In this document: piece by piece, positions 1 through 8,926 of the stretch
Layout: each line of letters starts with the position of its first letter
Position numbering within the stretch: position 1 is the first letter of the stretch
NCBI RefSeq assembly: GCF_025836975.1
Contig: NZ_CP107548.1
Coordinates: 1,488,001-1,552,000, forward strand
Direction: 5' to 3'
Length of the DNA: 64,000 nucleotides
Origin: Pollutimonas sp. M17
Lineage (GTDB): Bacteria > Pseudomonadota > Gammaproteobacteria > Burkholderiales > Burkholderiaceae_B
The notes under the pieces: model-generated
The model's database searches: none
What the model was told of the DNA's origin: nothing
The model's input: only the letters and a program-made list of their open reading frames with translations
Position numbers and translations under genes: made by a program

Positions 1-1158
1 GTTGAGCAGGGGCACGCCGGCCATGGAGGCGGCCGCCACGACGGCCAGCGTGGCGGTGATGGGCATGCTTCGGTACAGGCCCGACAGGCGGCTGAGATCG
101 CGCGTGCCCGTTTCGTGGTCCACGATGCCCGCCGCCATGAAAAGCGAGGCTTTGAAGGTGGCATGGTTGATCATGTGGAACACGGCGGCGACCAGCGCCA
201 GCCGGCTGTTCATGCCCAGCAGCAGCGTGATCAGGCCCAGGTGGCTGATGGTCGAATACGCCAGCACTCCCTTCATGTCCATCTGGAAGGTGGCCGCGTA
301 GGCGCCCAGCACCAGCGAACAGAGTCCGGCACCGCCGATGATCCAGGTCCATTCGTCGGTGCCCGCCATGACGGGCCAGAACCGCGCCAGCAGGAATACG
401 CCCGCCTTGACCATGGTGGCCGAGTGCAGATAGGCGGACACCGGCGTGGGCGCCGCCATGGCGTTGGGCAGCCATACGTGGAAAGGGAATTGCGCGCTTT
501 TGGTCAGGGCGCCCAGCGCGACCAGCACCAGTATGGTCGTGTACCACGGGTGGTTGCGGATGACGTCGCCCGAGGACAGCACGGTATCCATGTCGTAGCT
601 GCCCACGACATGGCCCAGCATCAGCACTCCGCCCAGCAGGCACAGGCCACCCGCGCCGGTGATGGTCAGGGACATGCGGGCGCCACGCCGGGCGTCCACC
701 CGATGGTGCCAGTAGGCAATGAGCATGAAGGACGACAGGCTGGTCAGTTCCCAGAACACGACGAGCTGGATCAGGTTGCCCGACAGCACCACGCCCAGCA
801 TGGAACCCATGAAGGCCAGGAAGAAAGAGAAAAAGCGGGGAACAGGATCTTGCGGCGAAAGATAGTAGCGTGCGTACAGCACGATGAGCGCGCCCATGGT
901 CGTGATGATCATGGAAAACAGCCACGAGTAGCCATCCATGCGCAAACTGAAATCGACCCCCTGCTCGGGCAGCCACGGCACGACCGCCTTGACGACATGG
1001 CCGTCGAGCACATGCGGAAACTGGGTAAACACGAGGACGGCGCAGACGACGGCGACGAATCCGGCCAGCCAGGCCTCGAGCTTGCGTGCATTCGACGGCA
1101 GCAGCGCAGCGATGATGCTGCCTGCGAAAGGCAGGGCAAGTATGAAGAATAACGACAT
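1..1158 (-). CDS. Mrp/Pha-type Na+(K+)/H+ antiporter subunit A, N-terminal part
   Basis: The minus-strand frame runs from ATG at 1158 off the left edge, giving 386 codons. It begins MSLFFILALPFAGSIIAALL and is hydrophobic throughout, with a proton-pumping-NADH-dehydrogenase-like core (segments such as TKSAQFPFHVWLPNAMAAPT and HMINHATFKASLFMAAGI). These are hallmarks of the MrpA/PhaA/NuoL family. MrpA forms the large ion-translocating subunit of a multi-subunit inner-membrane cation/proton antiporter; the other subunits would lie left of the window. NuoL or HyfB are alternatives, but the start and the lack of nuo neighbours favour MrpA. The gene is divergent from hemN. Confidence 0.8.
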   Translation of the reverse strand, partial: MSLFFILALPFAGSIIAALLPSNARKLEAWLAGFVAVVCAVLVFTQFPHVLDGHVVKAVVPWLPEQGVDFSLRMDGYSWLFSMIITTMGALIVLYARYYLSPQDPVPRFFSFFLAFMGSMLGVVLSGNLIQLVVFWELTSLSSFMLIAYWHHRVDARRGARMSLTITGAGGLCLLGGVLMLGHVVGSYDMDTVLSSGDVIRNHPWYTTILVLVALGALTKSAQFPFHVWLPNAMAAPTPVSAYLHSATMVKAGVFLLARFWPVMAGTDEWTWIIGGAGLCSLVLGAYAATFQMDMKGVLAYSTISHLGLITLLLGMNSRLALVAAVFHMINHATFKASLFMAAGIVDHETGTRDLSRLSGLYRSMPITATLAVVAAASMAGVPLLN

Positions 1159-1278
1159 CGAGGACGGTTGGGTTGAAATGGGTGAATCCAGCCTTAATAA
1201 TACGATATGTTTTGTTCAGCTTTGAGAAAGCTTGTGCCAGATTGGCGTTGCACGCCTTTTGGGGTATCGGGCATTTGC

Positions 1279-1292
1279 TTGACCTAGGTCAA
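1279..1292. promoter_or_regulatory. FNR/Dnr-type box before hemN
   Basis: The sequence TTGACctagGTCAA is a perfect 5-4-5 palindrome that matches the FNR/Anr family half site TTGAY. Its centre lies about 41.5 bp before a predicted start near 1327 that would use CACAAT at 1315-1320 as the -10 element, so the geometry fits a class II FNR promoter. The Dnr-like gene at 3305 is a candidate regulator. Confidence 0.65.
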
Positions 1293-1414
1293 AAAAGATA
1301 AAGGCGTCCGGTTTCACAATAGGACATTCAAGCATAGTCTGCATGCGGCGCGCCGTACAGGCAACGTCCGCAGCGGTTTTTTTTGACGCTAACAGGCCCA
1401 TATCGGAGAAAGAC

Positions 1415-2842
1415 ATGGACAGCAGCATTCCAGTCGCCAGCCATGATACGGTTTCTTTTCCGGACATCGAGATTTCCGAGGCCTTGATCCGGCGTTTCGA
1501 TCATTCGGGACCTCGCTACACGTCCTATCCCACCGCCGATCGCTTCCGCTCCGGCTTCGATGAGCATGCCTACCTGGGCTATCTGGCGCAGCGGACCGGC
1601 GCGCAGCCTGGAACGAATCCGCCGCTGTCGGTTTACGTGCACCTGCCTTTTTGCGAGTCCCTCTGTTATTTCTGCGCCTGCAACAAGGTCATCACGCAGG
1701 ATCATGGCCGGGCGGCCCAGTATCTCGACTACCTGGACAAGGAGATGGACCTGGTGGCTGGCCAACTGGGGCCGGATCGCAAGACGGCCCAGCTGCATCT
1801 GGGCGGCGGCACCCCCACATTTCTGAGCGCCGCCGAGCTGACCGGGCTCATGGCGTCCTTGCGCCGGCATTTCGAATTCACGCCGGATGCCGAATTGGGG
1901 GTCGAGATCGACCCGCGAACGGTGAACGAGGGAACGCTGTCCATGCTGGCCGGGCTGGGCTTCAATCGGACCAGCTTCGGGGTGCAGGATTTCGACCCGG
2001 CCGTGCAGGCGGCCGTCAACCGCATCCAGCCTCTGGAAATGGTGGAGAAGGCGCTGAGCGCCAGCCGCAAGGCGGGGTTCCAGTCGGTCAACACCGACCT
2101 GATCTACGGCCTGCCCAAGCAGACCCTGGCCAGCTTCGACCGCACGCTGGATCACGTGATACGACTGTTTCCGGACCGCATCGCACTGTACAACTACGCC
2201 CACCTGCCCAGCCGGTTCAAGGCACAGCGGCTTATTTCGGCCGGCGACCTGCCCAGCGCCGAAGAGCGCCTGCAGATATTCCTGATGTCCACGCGGCGGC
2301 TGCTGGAAGCGGGCTATGTATACATCGGCCTCGATCACTTCGCCAAGCCGGACGACGAACTGAACCTGGCGCGCCGCGACGGAAGCCTGCATCGCAATTT
2401 CCAGGGCTACACCACGCGCGCGGAGTGCGACCTGATCGGACTGGGCGTTTCGGCCATCGGCAAGGTGGGCAACTCGTACAGCCAGTCGGTGCGCAGCGTG
2501 AACGCCTATTACCAGATACTGGACGAAGGCAGGCTGCCCATTGAAAAGGGCTTTGAACTGAGTCTGGACGATGTCTTGCGCCGCGACGTCATCATGACCC
2601 TGATGTGCAGCATGCCGCTGGATTTCAGCGTGCTTGGCCGGACCTATGGCATCGACTTCACGGACTATTTCGAACCCGAGCTGCAAAGGCTGCAGACATT
2701 CAAGGATGCCGGCCTGCTGCGGATCGACGACAAGGGCATCGGCGTCACGCCTAAGGGCCGTCTGTTCGTGCGGGCCATGGGCATGGTCTTCGATAAATTC
2801 CTGGGCCAGCCCACGGTGTCGACGTACTCCAAGCTTATTTAG
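1415..2842 (+). CDS. hemN: Oxygen-independent coproporphyrinogen III oxidase
   Basis: This radical-SAM enzyme converts coproporphyrinogen III to protoporphyrinogen IX without oxygen in the cytoplasm, supplying heme during anaerobic growth. The 475-residue product has the motif PFCESLCYFCACN near residue 70, the HemN-type Cx3Cx2CxC cluster site, followed by the SAM-binding GGGTPTFL. ATG 1415 is chosen because GGAG lies 7-9 bases ahead; an upstream in-frame ATG at 1343 would place the promoter region inside the gene. An FNR-like box precedes it. Its 3' end overlaps the convergent DUF454 gene by a few bases. Length is normal for HemN. Confidence 0.95.
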   Translation: MDSSIPVASHDTVSFPDIEISEALIRRFDHSGPRYTSYPTADRFRSGFDEHAYLGYLAQRTGAQPGTNPPLSVYVHLPFCESLCYFCACNKVITQDHGRAAQYLDYLDKEMDLVAGQLGPDRKTAQLHLGGGTPTFLSAAELTGLMASLRRHFEFTPDAELGVEIDPRTVNEGTLSMLAGLGFNRTSFGVQDFDPAVQAAVNRIQPLEMVEKALSASRKAGFQSVNTDLIYGLPKQTLASFDRTLDHVIRLFPDRIALYNYAHLPSRFKAQRLISAGDLPSAEERLQIFLMSTRRLLEAGYVYIGLDHFAKPDDELNLARRDGSLHRNFQGYTTRAECDLIGLGVSAIGKVGNSYSQSVRSVNAYYQILDEGRLPIEKGFELSLDDVLRRDVIMTLMCSMPLDFSVLGRTYGIDFTDYFEPELQRLQTFKDAGLLRIDDKGIGVTPKGRLFVRAMGMVFDKFLGQPTVSTYSKLI

Positions 2843-3233
2843 CCGGGTCGTCGGGGCCGGCCAGCGCATCGCTTGCGCGCAGGGTCTTCATGCGCAACAG
2901 ATACACCGTAACGCAGATGCCGGGAATCAGAAGCAGCAGGCGCACCCAGGGCAGGGGCACATGCCAGGCGGAAAAGGCCAGTGTGGCCCACAGGAAGACC
3001 AGGGTAATGACCTTGGCGCGCATGGGGATGCCCCGGCCGGTTTGTATGCCTATCAGGTAGGGTCCCAGTATGCGGTGTCCGGTCAGCCAGCGGTGCATGC
3101 GTTCGGAGCCGCGTATATAGCAGGCCGACGCCAGCAGCAGGAAGGGCGTGGTGGGCAGCAGGGGCAGGAACAGCCCCAGCACGGCAAGGATCAACGCCAG
3201 GGTACCGGCGATGTTGAACAGGATTTTGATCAC
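2835..3233 (-). CDS. YbaN/DUF454 family small inner-membrane protein
   Basis: The 132-residue product is largely hydrophobic, with 3-4 membrane segments and the DUF454 signature FLPLLPTTPFLLLASACYIRGS near the N terminus. The family is widespread and often sits by heme or anaerobic genes, but its function is unknown. The start is uncertain: GTG 3233 (VIKILFNIAG) fits family members best, while TTG at 3281 would add 16 residues. No convincing ribosome site is seen for either. The gene is convergent with hemN and divergent from the dnr-like gene. Confidence 0.75.
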   Translation of the reverse strand: MIKILFNIAGTLALILAVLGLFLPLLPTTPFLLLASACYIRGSERMHRWLTGHRILGPYLIGIQTGRGIPMRAKVITLVFLWATLAFSAWHVPLPWVRLLLLIPGICVTVYLLRMKTLRASDALAGPDDPAK

Positions 3234-3304
3234 ATGTTTTTTGAGTGGGGTAGCCGCCGCGTTTGCGCGGCGCCACAACAATATCGATACGGGATTCTAG
3301 CAAT

Positions 3305-3985
3305 ATGACGAGCGGCAAGACGCGTACCCAGGATTTCCTGGCCAGGCTACCCCTGTTCAACGAGCTGAGCGCTCATGAACTCGACAACCTGGCTTCCGGC
3401 ACGACCGAAGTCCAGGTCGCGCGGGGCGAAATGGTTTTTCACCGGGGCGAGCCTTGCGTGGGGCTGCACACCGTGGTCTACGGGCAGGTCAAGCTGATGT
3501 TCGTGTCGCCGGGCGGAAGCGAGAAGGTCGTTCGGCTGATCGGCCCCGGCGACAGCTTCGGCGAAGCGCTGATGTTCATGGAAAAGGCCTACATCGTGTC
3601 GGCCCAGGCCCTTGCCGACACCTTGCTGCTGCATGTCGGCAAGGCAGTCATCTTTCATGAACTGGGTCGGCATCCGGGTTTTGCGCGCAAGATGCTGGCG
3701 GGCCTGAGCCAGCGCCTGCATAGCCTGATGGGCGACGTCGAGGCCTATTCCCTGCGGTCAGGCACCCAGCGCGTCATCGGCTATCTGCTGAAGGACGAGC
3801 AATGCAAGGACGGCCATCACTTCCGCCTGGAAACCAGCAAGACGGTGATCGCTTCGCGGCTGAACCTCACGCCGGAGCATTTCTCGCGCATCTTGCACGA
3901 CTTGTGCGCCCATGAGCTGATCCGGGTCAAGGGCCGCGAAGTCACCGTCCTGGACGTTGCCCGGCTGGGCTCCTATCAGGGCTGA
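3305..3985 (+). CDS. Crp/Fnr-family regulator, Dnr-like
   Basis: The 226-residue protein has an N-terminal cyclic-nucleotide-binding-type beta barrel (about residues 15-110), a long dimer helix, and a C-terminal winged helix. The recognition helix reads LTPEHFSRIL; the E-x-x-SR pattern predicts binding to TTGAT-type half sites. It lacks the N-terminal cysteine cluster of FNR itself, so a Dnr/NarR-like, heme/NO-sensing role is inferred rather than oxygen sensing by Fe-S. Candidate targets in the window are the boxes at 1279, 5615 and 13372. ATG 3305 is preferred over an upstream start at 3263. Its 3' end overlaps the next, opposite-strand gene by ten bases. Confidence 0.82.
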   Translation: MTSGKTRTQDFLARLPLFNELSAHELDNLASGTTEVQVARGEMVFHRGEPCVGLHTVVYGQVKLMFVSPGGSEKVVRLIGPGDSFGEALMFMEKAYIVSAQALADTLLLHVGKAVIFHELGRHPGFARKMLAGLSQRLHSLMGDVEAYSLRSGTQRVIGYLLKDEQCKDGHHFRLETSKTVIASRLNLTPEHFSRILHDLCAHELIRVKGREVTVLDVARLGSYQG

Positions 3986-5292
3986 GGCAGTTCAGCCAGC
4001 GCCAGTGCAATCTGTTTTCGGGCCCGCAGATAAAAGCCCAGGGCCCGGGCCATGTTGAACAGCAGCCAGGCCGCCGATACGGCCAGCGCCAGGCCGGCGG
4101 CATGCGAGAACAGGGCGGGCAGCAGGCTGGCCGATAGAAGCAGCAGCAGGGCGATCAGATGAGCCCAGTACTGCCGCGCGGCGATGGCATCGGGAATGAA
4201 ATCCTTCACCTTGGGCACGACGCGCAGCGCGATGGCCAGGTCTTTCTGCGCGTGATACCAAAGCAGGAAGGGGATGATCTTGTACAGCATGCCGTTGACG
4301 GCGGACCAGCCGAAACCCACGATGAATAGCAGCCCGAGACTGACGGAAAAATCCTTCGCGCCCGCCGCCTGGGCCAGCCAGACCGGTCCGCAGGCGGCCA
4401 GGGACAGCATGGCGGTGTGCCAGAATAGAGTCGTGGCATCGGCCTTGGGCCTTTTGCGCGTCCAGAGCAGCCGCAAGGTGACGATGGCATAGGCGGTGTA
4501 GGCCGCCAGCATGGCGGCGCCTATGGCCAGGTCGATTTCCATGCGCATGGCCGGTGGCGCCAGGGTATTGGCCATATAGGCCGCGAGCAGCACGAAGATC
4601 ACGGGCGCCAGCCAGCGCGTCAAGGGCTTGGGATAGATTTCAGTCACCTGGAAAATGGGAATGACCTGATAGGCCATGCCGATGATCAGCAGGCCCACCC
4701 AGCCCAGCAGTCCCCACGCTCCATGCGCATTGGTGAGTACCCGGGAAAACGGCAAAGGCCAGGCGAAGCCCGCGGCCAGCATGGCGCCCAGGGCCGCGGC
4801 GGCCAGCAGCGCCGCAAGCGCCAGCCGGGTGGTGGCGAGGATCTCGGTCGAACCCTTGGTGGCCAGCCTGCGGTATTTCCATAGACCGCCCGCACAGGCG
4901 GCCAGGAAGCAGCCCAGTGCGGCGCAGAGCAGGGTCAGCGCCAGCGCGAACATCCAGGGACGGAAGGAAAGAAAGGCGGCGGCCAGCGCCAGCGTGCCCA
5001 GGTTCAGCAAGGCATGCACGGCGATGGAGGTCGCCCTGGGCGCCAGTACGCTCACACCTGTCGCGACGGGCAGTATCTGCATCAAGGCGCCCGCCATGGC
5101 ATTGGCCAGGACGCCCAGTGTGAACAGGTGCGTCAATGCCAAGGCATGCCCCGTCCAGCGCGATGACAGCGCGGACGGCCCGGACCAGAGCAGCAGTGCG
5201 GCGGCCAGCAGGACGAACAGCGGCGCGGTGAACAGGAAGCGCAAAGGGACGCCGGGCGCGGGGGACTGCTGAAATGACAGGGCGCGCTGCAT
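3976..5292 (-). CDS. Multipass membrane protein, heme-copper oxidase subunit I/NnrS-like
   Basis: The 438-residue product has about twelve membrane segments with conserved histidines in helices (HALALTHLFTLG, NAHGAWGLLGWVG, WYHAQKDLA). This spacing resembles the heme-copper oxidase subunit I fold and NnrS-like proteins found in denitrifier clusters. A role in nitric-oxide or anaerobic metabolism in the inner membrane is inferred from the Dnr-like neighbour and the DUF2249 partner. It is the second gene of a two-gene unit: its ATG overlaps the upstream stop by one base (TGATG). Exact function is not established. Confidence 0.65.
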   Translation of the reverse strand: MQRALSFQQSPAPGVPLRFLFTAPLFVLLAAALLLWSGPSALSSRWTGHALALTHLFTLGVLANAMAGALMQILPVATGVSVLAPRATSIAVHALLNLGTLALAAAFLSFRPWMFALALTLLCAALGCFLAACAGGLWKYRRLATKGSTEILATTRLALAALLAAAALGAMLAAGFAWPLPFSRVLTNAHGAWGLLGWVGLLIIGMAYQVIPIFQVTEIYPKPLTRWLAPVIFVLLAAYMANTLAPPAMRMEIDLAIGAAMLAAYTAYAIVTLRLLWTRKRPKADATTLFWHTAMLSLAACGPVWLAQAAGAKDFSVSLGLLFIVGFGWSAVNGMLYKIIPFLLWYHAQKDLAIALRVVPKVKDFIPDAIAARQYWAHLIALLLLLSASLLPALFSHAAGLALAVSAAWLLFNMARALGFYLRARKQIALALAELPQP

Positions 5293-5525
5293 CAGTCTTT
5301 ATGCCAGATAAGGATTTCGTATCGATGACGATCGTCGATGCGGGTGGTGTAATCGTAACGGTTGTTGCGCAGGATGCCGTACAGCGGATGCGGCTCGCGG
5401 TCGATGAGCATGCGCAGCCGGGCGCCGGCCGCAAGAACGGACAAGGCGTCCAGCACGCGCTCCAGCGGCTCTGGGGGCTCCAGTCCGCAAACGTCCAGAA
5501 CGATTTCTTCCTTGCTGTTTTCCAT
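5292..5525 (-). CDS. DUF2249 domain protein
   Basis: The 77-residue protein has the DUF2249 pattern (DVCGLEPPEPLERVLDAL, then LIDREPHPLYGIL), related to TusA/SirA-like folds. ATG 5525 is chosen because AGGGTG stands six bases before it; an in-frame ATG two codons upstream lacks spacing. It is translationally coupled to the membrane protein at 3976. DUF2249 genes are common in denitrification and NO-response loci; the biochemical role is unknown. A second DUF2249 gene lies at 13503. Confidence 0.75.
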   Translation of the reverse strand: MENSKEEIVLDVCGLEPPEPLERVLDALSVLAAGARLRMLIDREPHPLYGILRNNRYDYTTRIDDRHRYEILIWHKD

Positions 5526-5614
5526 AAGCATCACCCTACACATATACAGGCCTGCCGGGCGGCATAACCTCATTGCGAACGCTGTATTTTTACATTCGGG
5601 TAAACGCCGGAACC

Positions 5615-5628
5615 TTGATATTTATTAA
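5615..5628. promoter_or_regulatory. FNR-like box between DUF2249 unit and ubi operon
   Basis: TTGATatttATTAA differs at one position from TTGAT-N4-ATCAA. A CATAGT at 5651-5656 would be a -10 element with the box centred near -41.5 for the plus-strand genes. The site could also serve the divergent gene pair on the minus strand. Confidence 0.5.
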
Positions 5629-5702
5629 GGAAGCTGCTGGCTTTTGCCTACATAGTGGCATCTGCGTTCATACGCCGTTATTTTCAAGCAAGGACGATTA
5701 TT

Positions 5703-6908
5703 GTGTTGCAGACCGCATTGGAACGACTCAAGTTGAAAGGCAAGGCGCTGTTGCCTATTGTGCAGGGAGGCATGGGGGTTGGCGTGTCGGCCCACAGGCT
5801 GGCGGGCACGGTCGCTTCGCTGGGCGCGATGGGCACGATTTCCAGCGTCGATCTGCGCCGCCATCATCCCGACCTCATGGTGCAGACGGGCCGTTCGCGC
5901 AACAAGGAGCTGATCGATTCGGCCAATCTCGTCGCGCTCGACCGCGAGGTCAAGGCCGCCCACAAAATGGCTGCGGGCAAGGGCCTGGTGGCGGTCAATG
6001 TCATGCGGGCCGTGTCCGAGTATACCTCGTACGTGCGCCAGGCCTGCGAAAGCGAGGCGGACGCCGTCGTGGTGGGCGCGGGCCTGCCCCTGGACCTGCC
6101 CGAATTGACCAGCGGCTTTTCCAAGGTGGCGATCATTCCCATCTTGTCGGACGTGCGCGGCATCGGGCTGATCCTGAAAAAATGGATGCGCAAGAACCGC
6201 CTGCCGGATGCCATCGTCATCGAGAACCCCAAGTACGCGGCGGGCCACCTTGGCGCGCCGACCGCCGACAGCCTGGACAATCCTAATTTCGCCTTTGCGA
6301 ATGTGCTGGAAGGCACGCTGGAGCTCTTCAAGGAACTGGATATCGAAAAAGAGAACATTCCCCTGATCACCGGCGGCGGCATTCACAGCCACGAGCAGGT
6401 CGTCAAGCTGATGGGCATGGGGGCCAGCGCGGTTCAATGCGGTTCGCCTTTCGCTGTAACAGAGGAAGGCGACGCGCATCCCAACTTCAAGAAGGTTCTG
6501 GTCGAGGCCAAGCCCGAAGACATCGTGACCTTCATGAGCGTCGCCGGCCTGCCGGCCCGCGCGGTGCGCACGCCCTGGCTGGCCAATTACCTGGAAAAGG
6601 AAGAGAAGCTGCAACGCATCGCCAAGAAGCGCCCCTGCACGGTGGGCTTCGATTGCCTGGCCGCTTGCGGCCTGCGCGACGGCATCAGCAAGCACGGACA
6701 GTTCTGCATCGACACGCAGCTGGCGTTCGCGCTGGCCGGCGACATCAAGCGCGGCCTGTTTTTCCGGGGCTCGGAAAAGCTGCCATTCGGCAACGCCATA
6801 CGTCCCGTGCGCGAGCTGCTCGACTATCTGCTCAATGGCATCCGCCCCGCGCTGAACGCGGTCGCGGCGCCCACCGTGCGGGCCGCCGACGCCTTGCTTC
6901 CCGCCTGA
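5703..6908 (+). CDS. Nitronate monooxygenase/2-nitropropane dioxygenase-family FMN enzyme
   Basis: The 401-residue protein has the NPD-family TIM-barrel pattern: PIVQGGMGVGVSAHRLAG at the N terminus, then GAGLPLDLPEL, and the phosphate-binding LITGGGIHSHEQVVKLMGMGA and AVQCGSPFAVT. Family enzymes oxidise nitronates or act as NAD(P)H:quinone reductases with FMN. GTG 5703 is chosen because AAGGAC lies about seven bases upstream; an ATG at 5655 would overlap the predicted -10. It is the first gene of the ubiUV run, 19 bases before ubiU, so a role in anaerobic quinone or nitro-compound metabolism is plausible but not shown. A cysteine-rich stretch (PCTVGFDCLAACG, then FCIDT) is unusual. Confidence 0.7.
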   Translation: MLQTALERLKLKGKALLPIVQGGMGVGVSAHRLAGTVASLGAMGTISSVDLRRHHPDLMVQTGRSRNKELIDSANLVALDREVKAAHKMAAGKGLVAVNVMRAVSEYTSYVRQACESEADAVVVGAGLPLDLPELTSGFSKVAIIPILSDVRGIGLILKKWMRKNRLPDAIVIENPKYAAGHLGAPTADSLDNPNFAFANVLEGTLELFKELDIEKENIPLITGGGIHSHEQVVKLMGMGASAVQCGSPFAVTEEGDAHPNFKKVLVEAKPEDIVTFMSVAGLPARAVRTPWLANYLEKEEKLQRIAKKRPCTVGFDCLAACGLRDGISKHGQFCIDTQLAFALAGDIKRGLFFRGSEKLPFGNAIRPVRELLDYLLNGIRPALNAVAAPTVRAADALLPA

Positions 6909-6927
6909 ACCGTCCAGCAGGATTTTC

Positions 6928-7965
6928 ATGACTTTCTCCACGCCCACGATGCCAGGGGCGGCGCCCGCCGTCGAACTGGTTTGTCCGGCCGGCAGCCTGC
7001 CGGCCCTGAAGGCCGCCGTCGACAACGGCGCCGACTGCGTCTACCTGGGGTTCCGCGATGCGACCAATGCGCGCAACTTCGCCGGCCTGAATTTCGATGA
7101 GGCCGCCATCGCCGAAGGCATACGCTATGCGCATGAAAAGGGACGCAAGGTATTCCTGGCCTTGAATACCTATGCGCAGCCGCGCGCCTGGCAAGAGTGG
7201 CGAGTCGCGGTGGACCGCGCGGCGGATTCGGGTGTCGACGCCATGATCGTCGCCGATCCCGGCCTGATGGCCTACGCCAGCCGCCGGCATCCGCAATTGC
7301 GCCTGCACCTGTCGGTGCAGGGATCGGCCACCAACTACGAGGCCATCAATTTCTATCGCGAGAACTTCGGGGTGGTGCGCGCCGTGCTGCCCCGCGTGCT
7401 GTCGCTGGCCCAGGTCGAGCAGGTCACGGAAAACACGCCGGTCGAGATCGAGGTATTCGGTTTCGGCAGCCTGTGCGTCATGGTGGAGGGCCGCTGCGCC
7501 CTGTCGTCCTATGTGACCGGCGAATCGCCCAACACGCACGGCGTGTGCTCCCCCGCCAAGTCGGTGCGCTGGCAGCAGACTCCCGACGGCCTGGAGTCGC
7601 GCCTGAACGGCGTGCTCATCGACCGCTATGCCGACGGCGAGAATGCCGGCTATCCCACCCTGTGCAAGGGCCGCTTCGACGTGGCCGAGGAAAACTACTA
7701 CGCCATCGAGGAGCCCACCAGCCTGAATACGCTGGAGCTCCTGCCCAGGCTGATGCAGATGGGCGTCCGGGCCATCAAGATAGAAGGGCGGCAGCGCAGC
7801 CCGGCCTACGTCGCCCAGGTGACGCGCGTATGGCGCGACGCCATCGACCAATGCCTGGCCAGCCAGCAGCGCTATTCCGTCAAGCCGGCATGGATGGCCG
7901 AATTGAACAAGGTGGCCGAGGGACAGCAGCACACCCTGGGCGCCTATCACCGTCCATGGAAATGA
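6928..7965 (+). CDS. ubiU: O2-independent ubiquinone hydroxylase subunit UbiU (U32 family)
   Basis: UbiU and UbiV form a [4Fe-4S] heterodimer that hydroxylates ubiquinone precursors without oxygen, taking oxygen from prephenate. The 345-residue product starts ELVCPAGSLPALKAAVDNGAD and has the U32 cysteine set: GRCALSSYV, THGVCSP and PTLCKGRF, plus IKIEGRQRSPAYV near the C terminus. Length fits UbiU rather than the longer RlhA/TrhP peptidase-like members. It is followed by ubiV after 58 bases and lies in a plus-strand run beginning at 5703, behind an FNR-like box. Confidence 0.9.
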   Translation: MTFSTPTMPGAAPAVELVCPAGSLPALKAAVDNGADCVYLGFRDATNARNFAGLNFDEAAIAEGIRYAHEKGRKVFLALNTYAQPRAWQEWRVAVDRAADSGVDAMIVADPGLMAYASRRHPQLRLHLSVQGSATNYEAINFYRENFGVVRAVLPRVLSLAQVEQVTENTPVEIEVFGFGSLCVMVEGRCALSSYVTGESPNTHGVCSPAKSVRWQQTPDGLESRLNGVLIDRYADGENAGYPTLCKGRFDVAEENYYAIEEPTSLNTLELLPRLMQMGVRAIKIEGRQRSPAYVAQVTRVWRDAIDQCLASQQRYSVKPAWMAELNKVAEGQQHTLGAYHRPWK

Positions 7966-8023
7966 ATAGGCCGAAGGCTGGAGGGACGGCCGTGGTCAAC
8001 CGCAACACCGAAGTGGCAATACT

Positions 8024-8911
8024 ATGAAAATCGCGTTGGGTCCCATTCAATACTACTGGTCGCGCGTGACGACGATGCAGTTCTATGAGTCCGTGAGCGA
8101 TGCGCCGGTGGACATCGTCTACCTGGGCGAAACGGTGTGTTCGCGCCGGCACGAACTGCGCCTTCCGGACTGGCTGGAGATCGCGCGGATGCTGGCCGAC
8201 GCCGGCAAGGAAGTCGTGCTGTCCACGCAGGTGCTGCTGGAGTCCGGGCAAGACCTGGCCACCATGCGCAAGATTGCCGCCAACGGCGACTTCCAGGTCG
8301 AGGCCAACGACATGGGGGCGGTGCATTGCCTCGAGGGCAGGCCGTTCGTGGCCGGCCCCTACCTCAACGTCTACAGCCGGCCTACGCTGGAGATTCTTGC
8401 GGAACTGGGCGCGCGGCGATGGGTGATGCCGCTGGAAATGGGGCGCGAGGGACTGGAGCAGTTGCAGCAGGATAGGCCCGGCGGAATGCAAACCGAGGTA
8501 TTCGCCTATGGGCGCATGCCGCTGGCGTTTTCGGCCCGTTGCTTTACGGCCCGGCACCGCAATATTCCCAAGGACAACTGCCAATACGTGTGCATGGATC
8601 ACCCCGACGGCTTGTTGCTGCGGACTCGAGAAAGCCAGCCCTTCCTGGTGCTGAACGGCATACAGACGCAGTCGGCGCTCGTCTACAACCTGGTGAACGA
8701 GTTGACGGACATGCGCGGCCTGGGGGTCGACGTCTTGCGCATCAGCCCGCAATCGGAGCATACCGTGCGGATAGCGGAACTGTTCCGGAAGGTGGTGGAC
8801 GGGGCGCTTGCGGGGCCGGAGGCATTCCAGGAAATGCTGCCCCTGATGCCCGCCGGGCCCTGTAATGGATACTGGCACGGCAGGCCGGGGCTGGAACAGC
8901 TCGTGGCATAA
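8024..8911 (+). CDS. ubiV: O2-independent ubiquinone hydroxylase subunit UbiV (U32 family)
   Basis: The 295-residue partner of UbiU starts MKIALGPIQYYWSR and has the UbiV cysteine pattern: TVCSRRHELR near residue 40, then ARCFTARHRNIPKDNCQYVC near residues 176-195. These ligate its [4Fe-4S] cluster. It acts in the cytoplasm in the anaerobic branch of ubiquinone synthesis. The trhA gene follows 15 bases later, so the genes are probably one transcript. Confidence 0.9.
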   Translation: MKIALGPIQYYWSRVTTMQFYESVSDAPVDIVYLGETVCSRRHELRLPDWLEIARMLADAGKEVVLSTQVLLESGQDLATMRKIAANGDFQVEANDMGAVHCLEGRPFVAGPYLNVYSRPTLEILAELGARRWVMPLEMGREGLEQLQQDRPGGMQTEVFAYGRMPLAFSARCFTARHRNIPKDNCQYVCMDHPDGLLLRTRESQPFLVLNGIQTQSALVYNLVNELTDMRGLGVDVLRISPQSEHTVRIAELFRKVVDGALAGPEAFQEMLPLMPAGPCNGYWHGRPGLEQLVA

Positions 8912-8926
8912 GGGCGGGATACCTTC

